Positions 31,719 to 39,416 of a stretch of 48,197 nucleotides of DNA are shown here, piece after piece. Both the position numbers and the translations under genes were made by a program. The notes under the pieces are model-generated. The model did not search any database, had not been told where the DNA came from, and worked only from the letters and a program-made list of their open reading frames with translations. The stretch covers positions 1 to 48,197 of the forward strand of contig JADMJV010000030.1 in the NCBI GenBank assembly GCA_018780265.1. The letters run 5' to 3'. The stretch comes from a bacterium (GTDB lineage Bacteria > Vulcanimicrobiota > Xenobia > Xenobiales > JADMJV01). Numbering within the stretch: the first letter of the stretch is position 1; each line of letters begins with the position of its first letter.

Positions 31719-32609
31719 TTAACGCTCCCACGCTTCTTTGATGACGCCGACGGTGATACCCGCCGAGGCTTTGGCCGTATCGACCACGGGCTTGATGGGG
31801 CCGTGGTTCCAGCCGTCCACAAAGCCGCGGGGGACGGATTCCTTGATGCCGTTCCAGGCCAGTGCCAGGGGCATCGCCACGACATTGAGAGGAGCAGCCA
31901 CAAACTGACCGACGCGGGCTCCGAAAGGCTTGTCGCCTTTGAAAGCTCCGATCATCTCCTTGCCGCAGGTGATGGAGCCAGCTACCAGGCCAGCCACCAG
32001 GCCCACCACACCCGAAATCACTCCCGAGAGCACTCCTCCTACCACCGAGAAAGCGGGGCTGAGCAGAGGCACATCGTGAGGTTTCTCGCCGGCCTCTAAC
32101 TTGGCCTCACCGAGTTCTTCCAGGCTTTTGCAGAGATGTCCGGTCATGGTAGTAGGCTCATTGGCTTCGGTGCCGTCACCGGCGCTAAAGACCGAGCGGG
32201 CGAAATCAGGGCTGGTGTCGGGGCGAAGCGGGTCCTCACCCTCGGGCCGATTGCGCATCGCCTCGGCCACGGTGGTGAACCCCTTGAAAACTCCATAGAA
32301 CGGGCCCGCAGGAATGGACAGGGCGGCCGCAGGCACAGCGGCCAGCGTTCCCAAAATCTTTAGATTGGGACCGATGGTTTCGGCCTGCCACAAATTCTCG
32401 ACGATCTCCCAGGCCAGCCGGGGCGACTGCACAGTGGTGGCCACGGTCTCCTTGAGGGCGCCCAGGGTCATGCCCGATACATAATTACCGGTCGCCCGAG
32501 AACCGTTGTAGCGGTCGGCGATATTGTCCAGGTCCGGCTTGACCTCAAGCTCCCTCTTGGGCGGCTTGGGCGGTCCCGGTACCGGTTGATTTCCTGACTG
32601 AATTTTCAT
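31719..32609 (-). CDS. Gly/Ala-rich hydrophobic protein, paralogue A
   Basis: The protein starts MKIQSGNQPVPGPPKPPKRE, a polar Pro-rich leader without signal-peptide features. It then has a helical region and two runs of Gly/Ala/Val-rich hydrophobic sequence (ILGTLAAVPAAALSIPAG, LSGVISGVVGLVAGLVAGSI). LWQAETIGPNLKILG and LGEAKLEAGEKPHDVPLLS match paralogue B in order and spacing. ATG at 32609 has a polypurine stretch upstream. There is one cysteine in the second hydrophobic run. The leader resembles those of the metalloprotease at 17869 and paralogue B. Function is unknown. Confidence 0.6.
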   Translation of the reverse strand: MKIQSGNQPVPGPPKPPKRELEVKPDLDNIADRYNGSRATGNYVSGMTLGALKETVATTVQSPRLAWEIVENLWQAETIGPNLKILGTLAAVPAAALSIPAGPFYGVFKGFTTVAEAMRNRPEGEDPLRPDTSPDFARSVFSAGDGTEANEPTTMTGHLCKSLEELGEAKLEAGEKPHDVPLLSPAFSVVGGVLSGVISGVVGLVAGLVAGSITCGKEMIGAFKGDKPFGARVGQFVAAPLNVVAMPLALAWNGIKESVPRGFVDGWNHGPIKPVVDTAKASAGITVGVIKEAWER

Positions 32610-32685
32610 GTTCCCTCAGATCTGTCCCGATTGTTTCGCCCGGACAGTATGAGGAGGGCCTTAAAAAATCATGAATTCGTGACCA

Positions 32686-33843
32686 CTAATCATTTTCCAC
32701 CACCGGCTTCACGGGAGCCACCTTCACCCAGCTCTTACCTCCCATGACCTCCTCCCAGACCACCACCGGTTTGCTTCCCAGCATAACCGTGTGGGGTTCG
32801 TGAGATTTGCCCGGAGTGCGGGTCAGGTTGTGGGCCCGGGAGAAGTTGAGGCCGCCATTGTCGGAACGCGACTGCCACACATCGGGGGCTTTGGTGTGAC
32901 CGGTGTTGTCAATCCAGCTCACCACCACATGGCCGGCTCGATCGGCGGTCACAAAGGGATCGGCCGAATGCCCAGTCGTTTTCGAGATATCCTTAGGCTG
33001 CGAAAAACGCTCGCCATCGTCAGAGTAAGCGTAAAAGACATCGTTGCCGGGGTGGTCGGTGCAATCTTCGAGCCAGCTGGCGCAGAGCCGACCGTTGCCA
33101 GCCAGAGCCAGACTGGGATGCGAGGAGCGGTAGTTGGTGTGACTGATGTCGCGCGGTTTCGACCAGCTGTCCTGCATACCCCGAACCACGTGAATGTCGT
33201 GATTGGAGCCGCTGCAGTAGTCGGCCCAGGCGATGTGGACCACTCCGCTGACCGGTTCCACCACCATGGCGGGCGGACCGTAAACGCCGTGAGTTTTGGA
33301 AACGTCCACCACCTTGGTCCAGGATTGCCCCCCGTTGTCGGAGGAGGTGTAAAAGATATCCGGCCTTTTCTTGCTTTCGCTGGTATCCGACCAGGCCAGG
33401 TGAATGGAACCGTGCGGACCGATGGCCACTACCGGGTGGGCCGAATGCCCGGGTGTATTGGACACGTCCATGGCTTTGCCCCAGGTTTTGCCTGCATCGG
33501 CCGAGGTCACCAGGTAGACGTCGTTGCCGCTGTGATCGCGGCAATCTTCCAGCCAGGCCACAGCCACCCTTTCGCCCGCGGCGGCGATGCAAGGATAGTG
33601 GGATTTGTCGGGTGTGTTGGAAACATTGGTTTCGTCCGACCAGGTGTGGCCGCCGTCTTCACTGTGCCGATAGTAGATGTTGTCTCCGGCCTGCAGCCCC
33701 TGATAGGCCAGGTGCAGAGTGCCTTCCTGGTCGCTGGTCACGGCCGGACTCTTGCCTGCCCCCACCGTTAAGGCCCGGGTTGCGCCAAATACGCCTACGC
33801 TCACCAATAGAGCGGTTGCCATCACAAAATGCCAGCGTTTCAA
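32686..33843 (-). CDS. Secreted sialidase-like (BNR/Asp-box) beta-propeller protein
   Basis: TTG at 33843 has GAGAGGGG ten bases upstream and gives a signal peptide MKRWHFVMATALLVSVGV. The mature part has six repeats of about 50 residues, each with an Asp-box-type SxDxGxxW turn (SEDGGHTW, SADAGKTW, SSDNGGQSW, YSDDGERF, SRSDNGGLNF) and repeated VSNTPxxS/H steps, as in sialidase propellers. The sialidase arginine triad and FRIP motif are not evident, so hydrolase activity is doubtful; a carbohydrate- or protein-binding propeller is more likely. It is divergent from the RND exporter gene. Confidence 0.7.
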   Translation of the reverse strand: MKRWHFVMATALLVSVGVFGATRALTVGAGKSPAVTSDQEGTLHLAYQGLQAGDNIYYRHSEDGGHTWSDETNVSNTPDKSHYPCIAAAGERVAVAWLEDCRDHSGNDVYLVTSADAGKTWGKAMDVSNTPGHSAHPVVAIGPHGSIHLAWSDTSESKKRPDIFYTSSDNGGQSWTKVVDVSKTHGVYGPPAMVVEPVSGVVHIAWADYCSGSNHDIHVVRGMQDSWSKPRDISHTNYRSSHPSLALAGNGRLCASWLEDCTDHPGNDVFYAYSDDGERFSQPKDISKTTGHSADPFVTADRAGHVVVSWIDNTGHTKAPDVWQSRSDNGGLNFSRAHNLTRTPGKSHEPHTVMLGSKPVVVWEEVMGGKSWVKVAPVKPVVEND

Positions 33844-33987
33844 AATTCCAATACCCCTCTCTCAGGTCCGGTTCGGTTCCTCAGCCCCAGGGACTGCTCC
33901 TTCCAGCAAGACGGGTGGCTTTTCTACAGCCGGACGGGAAATGATCCAGGTCATTGCGACCCGGACACCGATCGCATACGCTGCACG

Positions 33988-36687
33988 ATGACCACTCCTT
34001 CTTTGGCCGTTCGGTGCCTTCAGGCCATCGTTCAACTGGGCTATCGCCGTCCCTGGACAGTGCTGACGGTTTGCACTCTATTGGCGATTGCTAGCTTGAT
34101 CTACGCCAGTTCTAACTTGCAGATGCTGGCTGACCGCTCCAGCCTGGTCAGTGAAAAAGATAAGTATCAGCAGTTGTCGCGGGAATTTCGCAAGGAATTT
34201 CCCATGACCGATGACATCGTGGTCGTGATCGAGGGAGGCAGTCCCGGTCAGCGACAGCAGTTTATAGACGACCTGGTCGTGCGAATGAGCCAGGAGCCAG
34301 CCCTCTTTCAAGACGTGTTCGGGCGCTTTGAGTTACCCTTTATTCGCAGTCACGCCCTCTTCTTTTTCGACCTGGCGGGACTCAAAAAACTCGTAACGCA
34401 ACTGGAGGATGCTCAGCCTATGCTCCAGGCCCTGGGCAACCAGGGGGGCCTGGCTCCATTGATGGAGCAATTTACCGCCAGGCGGCACACTGGCGAAGCA
34501 GGTCTGGCCCCCTTGCTGCCCTTTCTCAGCGAAGTGTTGGAGCTGCTGCTGACCAGCCTGCAAACTCGCGGTCGATACCGCTACCAATCCCCGTGGGAAG
34601 ACGTTTTCTTTGCCGACGTCCCGCAGGATGCGCCCGACGAATTGACCTCATCCGGGCAGACCGTCATCTACAATTCCCTGCCGGGTGGCGAATTTCACCT
34701 GCTCTTGTTACGCCCCCCCAGCGGTGGGGATCCGCAATTGTCCGTAGATCGGCTACGCCTCCTCCTCAGTCAGGTTGACCGCAGTCATCCAGGCATCTTT
34801 TGCTCCATCACCGGTGAAACTCTCCTGGAACTTGACGAAATGAAGTCGTCCACCAAGGACGCCAGTCGGGCCACGGTGCTGTCTTTGCTGCTGGTGACCG
34901 TGCTCTACCTCTGGTCCTTTCGAGATTACATTCGCCCCCTGATGATCGTCAACATTTTAGTGGTCAGCCTGGCCTGGACGCTGGGCTACGCCACCCTGGT
35001 GGTGGGCCACCTCAATTTGCTAACCGTCACCTTCGGCACCATTCTGGTAGGGCTGGGGGTAGATTTTGGAGTCAACTTTCTCTTTCGCTATCAGGAAGAG
35101 CGATTGGCCGGCCACCCCCCTCTACCGGCCATGCTGGAAACCATGCAGAGGACCGGGGTAGAAAACCTGACCGGAGCGGTCGGCATGGCGGTGGCTTTTT
35201 GGGCCATCCGCTTTATGGACTTTAAAGGGGTGGCCGAGTTGGGGGACATCTCGGGGGCGGGTGTCATGCTCTGCTTTATAGGCATGGTCACCATGCTGCC
35301 GCCCATGGTGTTTTTGCAAGAACGCCACCTTAAGCTGCCGCTGCGTCCCCCCGTCAAGCCGGGAGGCCGGGCCGCCAAAGTAGAAGGATGGTTGCTTCGA
35401 CGTCCCTGGTGGGTGCTGGGCGCTGCCGTCGCCGCCACGTTGTGGTCCCTGAGCAAAATTCCAGAGGTGCATTTCGACTACAATCTGCTCCAGATGCAGG
35501 CCCAGCATCTGGAGTCTGTGCGCACCGAACTGCGCTTGATTCGCAAATGCAAGCGTTCAGTCATCTTTGCCATCTCACTGGCCGACAACCTCGACGAAGC
35601 AGCCCGGCTCACCCGCCAATACCGGGCCAGGCCCAGCGTGAGCGCCGTAGAGTCGTTTTTGTCGCTGTTGCCCGAAGACTATGCAGCCAAAGTACCCCTG
35701 ATCGAGCGAGTGCAGCTCCTGATGAGGCACATCCGGGTGCCCGTCATCCCCAGTCAGTTGCCTGATGCCCCCAGCTTGAAGGCAATGAGCACAGGCTTTC
35801 TCGAGCTCGAAGCTGCCTTCCATACCGCCGGGCCGCAGTTGCTTCACAGCTCGGACCCGTCTGTCCGACGCCAGGCAATCCGCTTTCAACAACTGCTCAA
35901 TCGACTGTTCAGCACACTCGAATCGATGGGTCCGGGCCCCATCCTGGATGGGTTGGATGCTTTTCAAAGGGACTTCTTCGAAGATCTGCGCGGGATGGTT
36001 GCTTTTCTCAAAGCCCAGCGGGCTCACCCGCCCATTGCGCTGGAAGATCTGCCGAGGGTCCTCAAAGTACGCGGAATCGGCGTCAGCGGCAAAATCATGC
36101 TACGCATCTATCCCAAGCACAATGTTTGGGAGCGCGAGCCCTTGGAACGCTTCGTGACGGACTTGCAGAAGGTGGATGGCAACGTGATCGGGACTCCAAT
36201 TCTGATGTTCCACCACACCGAAGCCATGCGCCAGGCCTACGCCACCTCGGGTTGGTATGCCCTGGGTGTGATCGTCTTTCTGCTCCTGATCCACTTTCGG
36301 TCCATCCGCGATACCTTATTAGCCCTGTTGCCCAAAATTCTGGCCATTGTCTGGATGCTGGGCCTGATGGCGCACTTCGAAGTAAACTTCAATCCGGCCA
36401 ACTTCATGGCTCTGCCGCTGGTGATGGGGATCGGCCTGGTGTTTGGAATCCACGTTTTGCAGCGCGCCCAAGAGCAGGGGAAAAACGCCATGTTCACCCG
36501 ATCCACCGGCATGGCCATTGTGCTGGACGCGCTCACCAACCTGGCCGGCTTTGGCGCCCTGATCACCGCCCACCATCAGGGTATCGCCAGCCTTGGGTTT
36601 GTCATGACGGTGGGCACTCTCACCAACCTGGTCAGCGCGCTGCTGGTACTGCCGGCCCTTCTCCAGGTGCTAGATCCGAGCCGTTGA
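33988..36687 (+). CDS. RND/MMPL-type exporter, 899 aa
   Basis: ATG at 33988 (MTTPSLAVRCLQAIV) is chosen because upstream in-frame sequence is not protein-like. Two repeats of a six-helix unit with large loops after helices 1 and 7 give the RND layout. LVGLGVDFGVNFLFRYQEER carries the usual charged DFG...RYxEE motif near helix 4/5, which fits proton-coupled HpnN/MMPL-like exporters of lipids and hopanoids. The second half has MGIGLVFGIHVLQRAQEQ in the equivalent position, where the Asp is replaced. The paralogue at 43979-46483 shares the first loop (the EFP...DD segment and FIDDL/FIEDL). Confidence 0.85.
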   Translation: MTTPSLAVRCLQAIVQLGYRRPWTVLTVCTLLAIASLIYASSNLQMLADRSSLVSEKDKYQQLSREFRKEFPMTDDIVVVIEGGSPGQRQQFIDDLVVRMSQEPALFQDVFGRFELPFIRSHALFFFDLAGLKKLVTQLEDAQPMLQALGNQGGLAPLMEQFTARRHTGEAGLAPLLPFLSEVLELLLTSLQTRGRYRYQSPWEDVFFADVPQDAPDELTSSGQTVIYNSLPGGEFHLLLLRPPSGGDPQLSVDRLRLLLSQVDRSHPGIFCSITGETLLELDEMKSSTKDASRATVLSLLLVTVLYLWSFRDYIRPLMIVNILVVSLAWTLGYATLVVGHLNLLTVTFGTILVGLGVDFGVNFLFRYQEERLAGHPPLPAMLETMQRTGVENLTGAVGMAVAFWAIRFMDFKGVAELGDISGAGVMLCFIGMVTMLPPMVFLQERHLKLPLRPPVKPGGRAAKVEGWLLRRPWWVLGAAVAATLWSLSKIPEVHFDYNLLQMQAQHLESVRTELRLIRKCKRSVIFAISLADNLDEAARLTRQYRARPSVSAVESFLSLLPEDYAAKVPLIERVQLLMRHIRVPVIPSQLPDAPSLKAMSTGFLELEAAFHTAGPQLLHSSDPSVRRQAIRFQQLLNRLFSTLESMGPGPILDGLDAFQRDFFEDLRGMVAFLKAQRAHPPIALEDLPRVLKVRGIGVSGKIMLRIYPKHNVWEREPLERFVTDLQKVDGNVIGTPILMFHHTEAMRQAYATSGWYALGVIVFLLLIHFRSIRDTLLALLPKILAIVWMLGLMAHFEVNFNPANFMALPLVMGIGLVFGIHVLQRAQEQGKNAMFTRSTGMAIVLDALTNLAGFGALITAHHQGIASLGFVMTVGTLTNLVSALLVLPALLQVLDPSR

Positions 36688-36724
36688 CAAATCCTTCGGT
36701 AGACAACCGCCAGTCGCTCAGCGA

Positions 36725-37894
36725 CTAAAACCGGCCCTCGCGCATATAGCGTTCGGTTTGCGCGAAATCCAGCACCGACACATTTTGACCACCGTCTTGC
36801 AAGGAGTGGGTGAGCCTGTTTTGCATTAGATTGCGCATCTGCACACTGTTGGAGCCCGGGTGGGTGCCGTGCAAACTGGCCAGGGCGGCGGCCACACGCG
36901 GCGACGAAAAGGAGGTGCCGGCCACGTTAAGGCGGTTTTGATCGACCCCGTTGCCCACGCTACCGCTGGCATAAATGTCCACTTCCGGGTCCCGGTTGCT
37001 ATACCCGGCCACACGCTCCTGCAGGCCGCCTGCCCCCTCTCTCCAGCGGGTAGCCCCCACCGTGACCACCTGCGCATTGGCCAGCACATTGTGATTGGAG
37101 TCAGGTCCGGCGGTGGGTTTGAGGCCGCCGGCCTCGTTGGCCATACTTTGCAAAATTTGCTCCTGGTTGCCCGCACTCACCACTACCGAATTGTTTTGCG
37201 CCTGCAGTGCGCCCACCGCCTGATCATAGTTGGCTTGAGCCTGCTTCACATCGGGCGCCTGAGCCCCCGCCTCGGTGGCCTGCAACAAAGCTTGATGCAG
37301 GCGATGACGCTCGGGACCGGAGACTTTTGCGTCCGGGTTGGTCAGTTTGGCGGAGTCGATATCGTAGGCTTTGAGAATATTTTGAGACATCTGGAAGGTG
37401 GGCGAACCCGGCATAGTTCCCGAGCGCACATCGCGCAGCAGAGTCTCGGCCGACCGTTGAGGCTGGGCTCCGTAGGACACATTGACGGCCGAATCGTGCA
37501 GTCCGCGCTCGCGCACCTTGTTCAAATCGCCGGTGACGTCTTCAAGGAGTTCGCGGTGACTAAATCGGGAATAGTCCTGAACGGCCTGACGCACCTGTGC
37601 CGGATCTTGCGGTTGCAGATTCATCCACGTCCGGGCCGAAGTGGAATTACGCGGTCCGGGCTGCTCGCTCCCGACGGTCTCGGCATAGATGGGCCCGCGA
37701 AAGCCCTGCTGGCGAGCTGCATAAGCCCCCACGTTGCCGTGCGCCGCACTCTGGAAAGTATCCTCAAAGTCATCGATAATCACCAACGAACCGGCCGGAG
37801 GCTGATTGGGCACTTCAGGGAGTGGCTGGGTGGCCCGAGCCCGGTCAAAGGCGACGGGAGGGTTGAAATTACACGAGGGAAGGAATCCGGCCAT
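36725..37894 (-). CDS. Subtilisin-like (S8) serine protease without signal peptide
   Basis: The catalytic Asp is in VIIDDF (D41 or D42), His in AAHGNVG (H52), the oxyanion Asn in SAGNQ (N243) and the Ser in AGTSFSSPRVAAAL (S328). These give an intact S8 triad in the order of family S8, with an unusually short Asp-His spacing of about 11 residues, where ordinary subtilisins have 30 or more. There is no export signal, so it would act in the cytosol or leave by another route. A TACAAT box six bases before ATG 37894 suggests a leaderless transcript. The gene is convergent with the RND exporter (37 bp apart). Confidence 0.8.
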   Translation of the reverse strand: MAGFLPSCNFNPPVAFDRARATQPLPEVPNQPPAGSLVIIDDFEDTFQSAAHGNVGAYAARQQGFRGPIYAETVGSEQPGPRNSTSARTWMNLQPQDPAQVRQAVQDYSRFSHRELLEDVTGDLNKVRERGLHDSAVNVSYGAQPQRSAETLLRDVRSGTMPGSPTFQMSQNILKAYDIDSAKLTNPDAKVSGPERHRLHQALLQATEAGAQAPDVKQAQANYDQAVGALQAQNNSVVVSAGNQEQILQSMANEAGGLKPTAGPDSNHNVLANAQVVTVGATRWREGAGGLQERVAGYSNRDPEVDIYASGSVGNGVDQNRLNVAGTSFSSPRVAAALASLHGTHPGSNSVQMRNLMQNRLTHSLQDGGQNVSVLDFAQTERYMREGRF

Positions 37895-37900
37895 TGGCCC

Positions 37901-37906
37901 ATTGTA
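37901..37906 (-). promoter_or_regulatory. -10 box of the subtilisin-like gene, leaderless start
   Basis: On the minus strand TACAAT is followed by GGGCCA and then ATG 37894, so the transcription start would fall on the start codon. No clear -35 hexamer is visible at 16-18 bp. There is no ribosome-binding site upstream of the ATG. Confidence 0.4.
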
Positions 37907-38066
37907 GTCCCCGACTGTTACCCCAGAATTGACGAGGTGTTAAAAACTTAGCAACAAGCCGGGCTCAGTTTTTACGTTCCCTTAAGATTGGATCGCGCTT
38001 TCGAGGCAGGGTTGGGCGGACGCAGGGAGAACCGAGCCCGACTTTATCTTAGGGGGTTTTACGTCT

Positions 38067-38534
38067 ATGCCTATCCATCCTTTGCCGCCCCGCACGCAAG
38101 CGGTCGTTCCCTACCTGGTCATGGCTGACTGCGCCAAAGCCATCGCCTTCTACAAAAAGGTCTTTGCCGCCGAAGAAATCATGCGAATGCCCGGCCCCGA
38201 CGGCAAGAGCATTATGCACGCCGAAATCAACATCGCGGGCTGCATGATTTACATGGCCGATGAACATCCTGACTGCGGCCAGCAGTCGCCAACCAAACTG
38301 GGCACCACCACCGTGGGTCTGACCCTCTACTGCCTGGATGCCAACAAAGTCTTTGAACGCGCTGTCAAGGCCGGCGCCAAATCGAGTCGACCCATGCAGG
38401 ATATGTTTTGGGGCGACCGTATGGGCACCGTCATCGACCCGTTCGGCCACCACTGGACCCTCATGCAACGGGTGGAAGAACTGACGCCCAAGCAAGTGAT
38501 GGAGCGATCCAAGCTGGCCATGGCCAACGCCTGA
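38067..38534 (+). CDS. VOC-superfamily protein, PhnB/glyoxalase type
   Basis: The start is ATG 38067, preceded by a GGGGG stretch. VVPYLVMADCAKAIAFYKKV is the first beta-alpha unit of the PhnB/3-demethylubiquinone-like VOC family, and MGTVIDPFGHHWTLMQR is its closing DPFGHxW motif. With 155 residues it is a complete two-module protein. Metal ligands are only partly visible (His in DPFGHHW). VOC proteins of this type include glyoxalase-like and antibiotic-resistance enzymes; the substrate cannot be predicted. It is followed by an inverted repeat that may end its transcript. Confidence 0.85.
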   Translation: MPIHPLPPRTQAVVPYLVMADCAKAIAFYKKVFAAEEIMRMPGPDGKSIMHAEINIAGCMIYMADEHPDCGQQSPTKLGTTTVGLTLYCLDANKVFERAVKAGAKSSRPMQDMFWGDRMGTVIDPFGHHWTLMQRVEELTPKQVMERSKLAMANA

Positions 38535-38548
38535 TTTAGGATTCTTTG

Positions 38549-38603
38549 AGGGGGTTGGGGCAAGCTAGCAGGATGGAACTGCGTCGATTAACCCCAACCC
38601 CCT
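38549..38603. terminator. Inverted repeat after the VOC gene, possible terminator
   Basis: AGGGGGTTGGGG (38549-38560) pairs perfectly with CCCCAACCCCCT (38592-38603), leaving a 31-base loop. No T-run follows, so it is not a textbook intrinsic terminator. It could be one of the weak, long-loop terminators or an mRNA-stabilising stem. Confidence 0.35.
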
Positions 38604-38658
38604 TGCGCATTCCCACAGCCTCTCAAGGCCTTCCTGGCTGACTTGCGAAATCACCCGA

Positions 38659-39381
38659 GTGGATAGTCCCCTTTTCATCCTGGCCTGCACTGCCCTGATG
38701 GTGGCCAGCTATGCAGTGGGCCGGCAATTATCGCGCAGCTCCCTGACAGTTCCCTCCCTGGAAGGCGCTTTGTTGGCCTGGCTTGCGCTGTTTCTGGCCT
38801 GCACCTACCACCAGGTCAGTCAGGTTTCACGGGAACGCACCACGCTGGTCCACCAGGAAGCGGACAGCATCGCCCAGGTATATCGTATCTTGCAAACTCT
38901 GCCACGGGCCCAACGCAGCCAGATGCGCCTGCTCTTGATCTCCTACCTGGACGCCAAACTGCGCAACTCATCGCCGCAAGCCAAGGAGACTCAAGCACAA
39001 GAGATCATCGGCCTGCAGTCTCAGTTGTATGGCCTGAGTTGTCAGTTGACCGAACAGAAAATGCTGACGGCCACCCAGGGGCAAACCCTGGGACAGGCCT
39101 TAAACGGCATGATCTCCCTGCACTACCGCTGCGACTATGCCCTGGAGGAGCATCTGGCAGGGCCGGTGCTGGCCATGCTGCTGATCCAGTGCGCCGGTGT
39201 GTCGCTCTTGCTGGGGCTGGGCTCACGCAACGCGGTTGTGACGGGGGTCTGCCTGCTCATGATGCTCTCGAGCCTTTTTGTGATTCTCGACCTGGACGAT
39301 GGAAATACCGGTTTCATGCGGATCGACAAGTCCAACTTACGAGATCTGGTCAACATTCTCCATCAACAGGAGCAACTTTAG
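38659..39381 (+). CDS. DUF4239 / bestrophin-like membrane protein
   Basis: The start is GTG at 38659. Two N-terminal helices (FILACTALMVASYAVG, LLAWLALFLACTYH) and two C-terminal helices (VLAMLLIQCAGVSLLLGLG, VTGVCLLMMLSSLFVILDLD) flank a helical soluble middle. The ending ILDLDDGNTGFMRID followed by LRDLVNIL is the typical DUF4239 signature (D-x-D-x-P-x-x-G-like turn, then I-x-V/I). At 240 aa it matches the family length. DUF4239 proteins resemble bestrophins; any channel role is unproven. It is 35 bp upstream of the pseudokinase gene on the same strand. Confidence 0.75.
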   Translation: MDSPLFILACTALMVASYAVGRQLSRSSLTVPSLEGALLAWLALFLACTYHQVSQVSRERTTLVHQEADSIAQVYRILQTLPRAQRSQMRLLLISYLDAKLRNSSPQAKETQAQEIIGLQSQLYGLSCQLTEQKMLTATQGQTLGQALNGMISLHYRCDYALEEHLAGPVLAMLLIQCAGVSLLLGLGSRNAVVTGVCLLMMLSSLFVILDLDDGNTGFMRIDKSNLRDLVNILHQQEQL

Positions 39382-39416
39382 CCAGGACTAGGTCGACCAG
39401 TGTAAAATTGGCGCAG

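Noticed and set aside
36860..37951. Plus-strand frame opposite the subtilisin-like gene
   Set aside because: The minus strand holds an intact catalytic triad; the plus frame has no family.
38549..38603. Two G-runs as a possible G-quadruplex
   Set aside because: Only two runs of four or more Gs are present on one strand, not the four needed.
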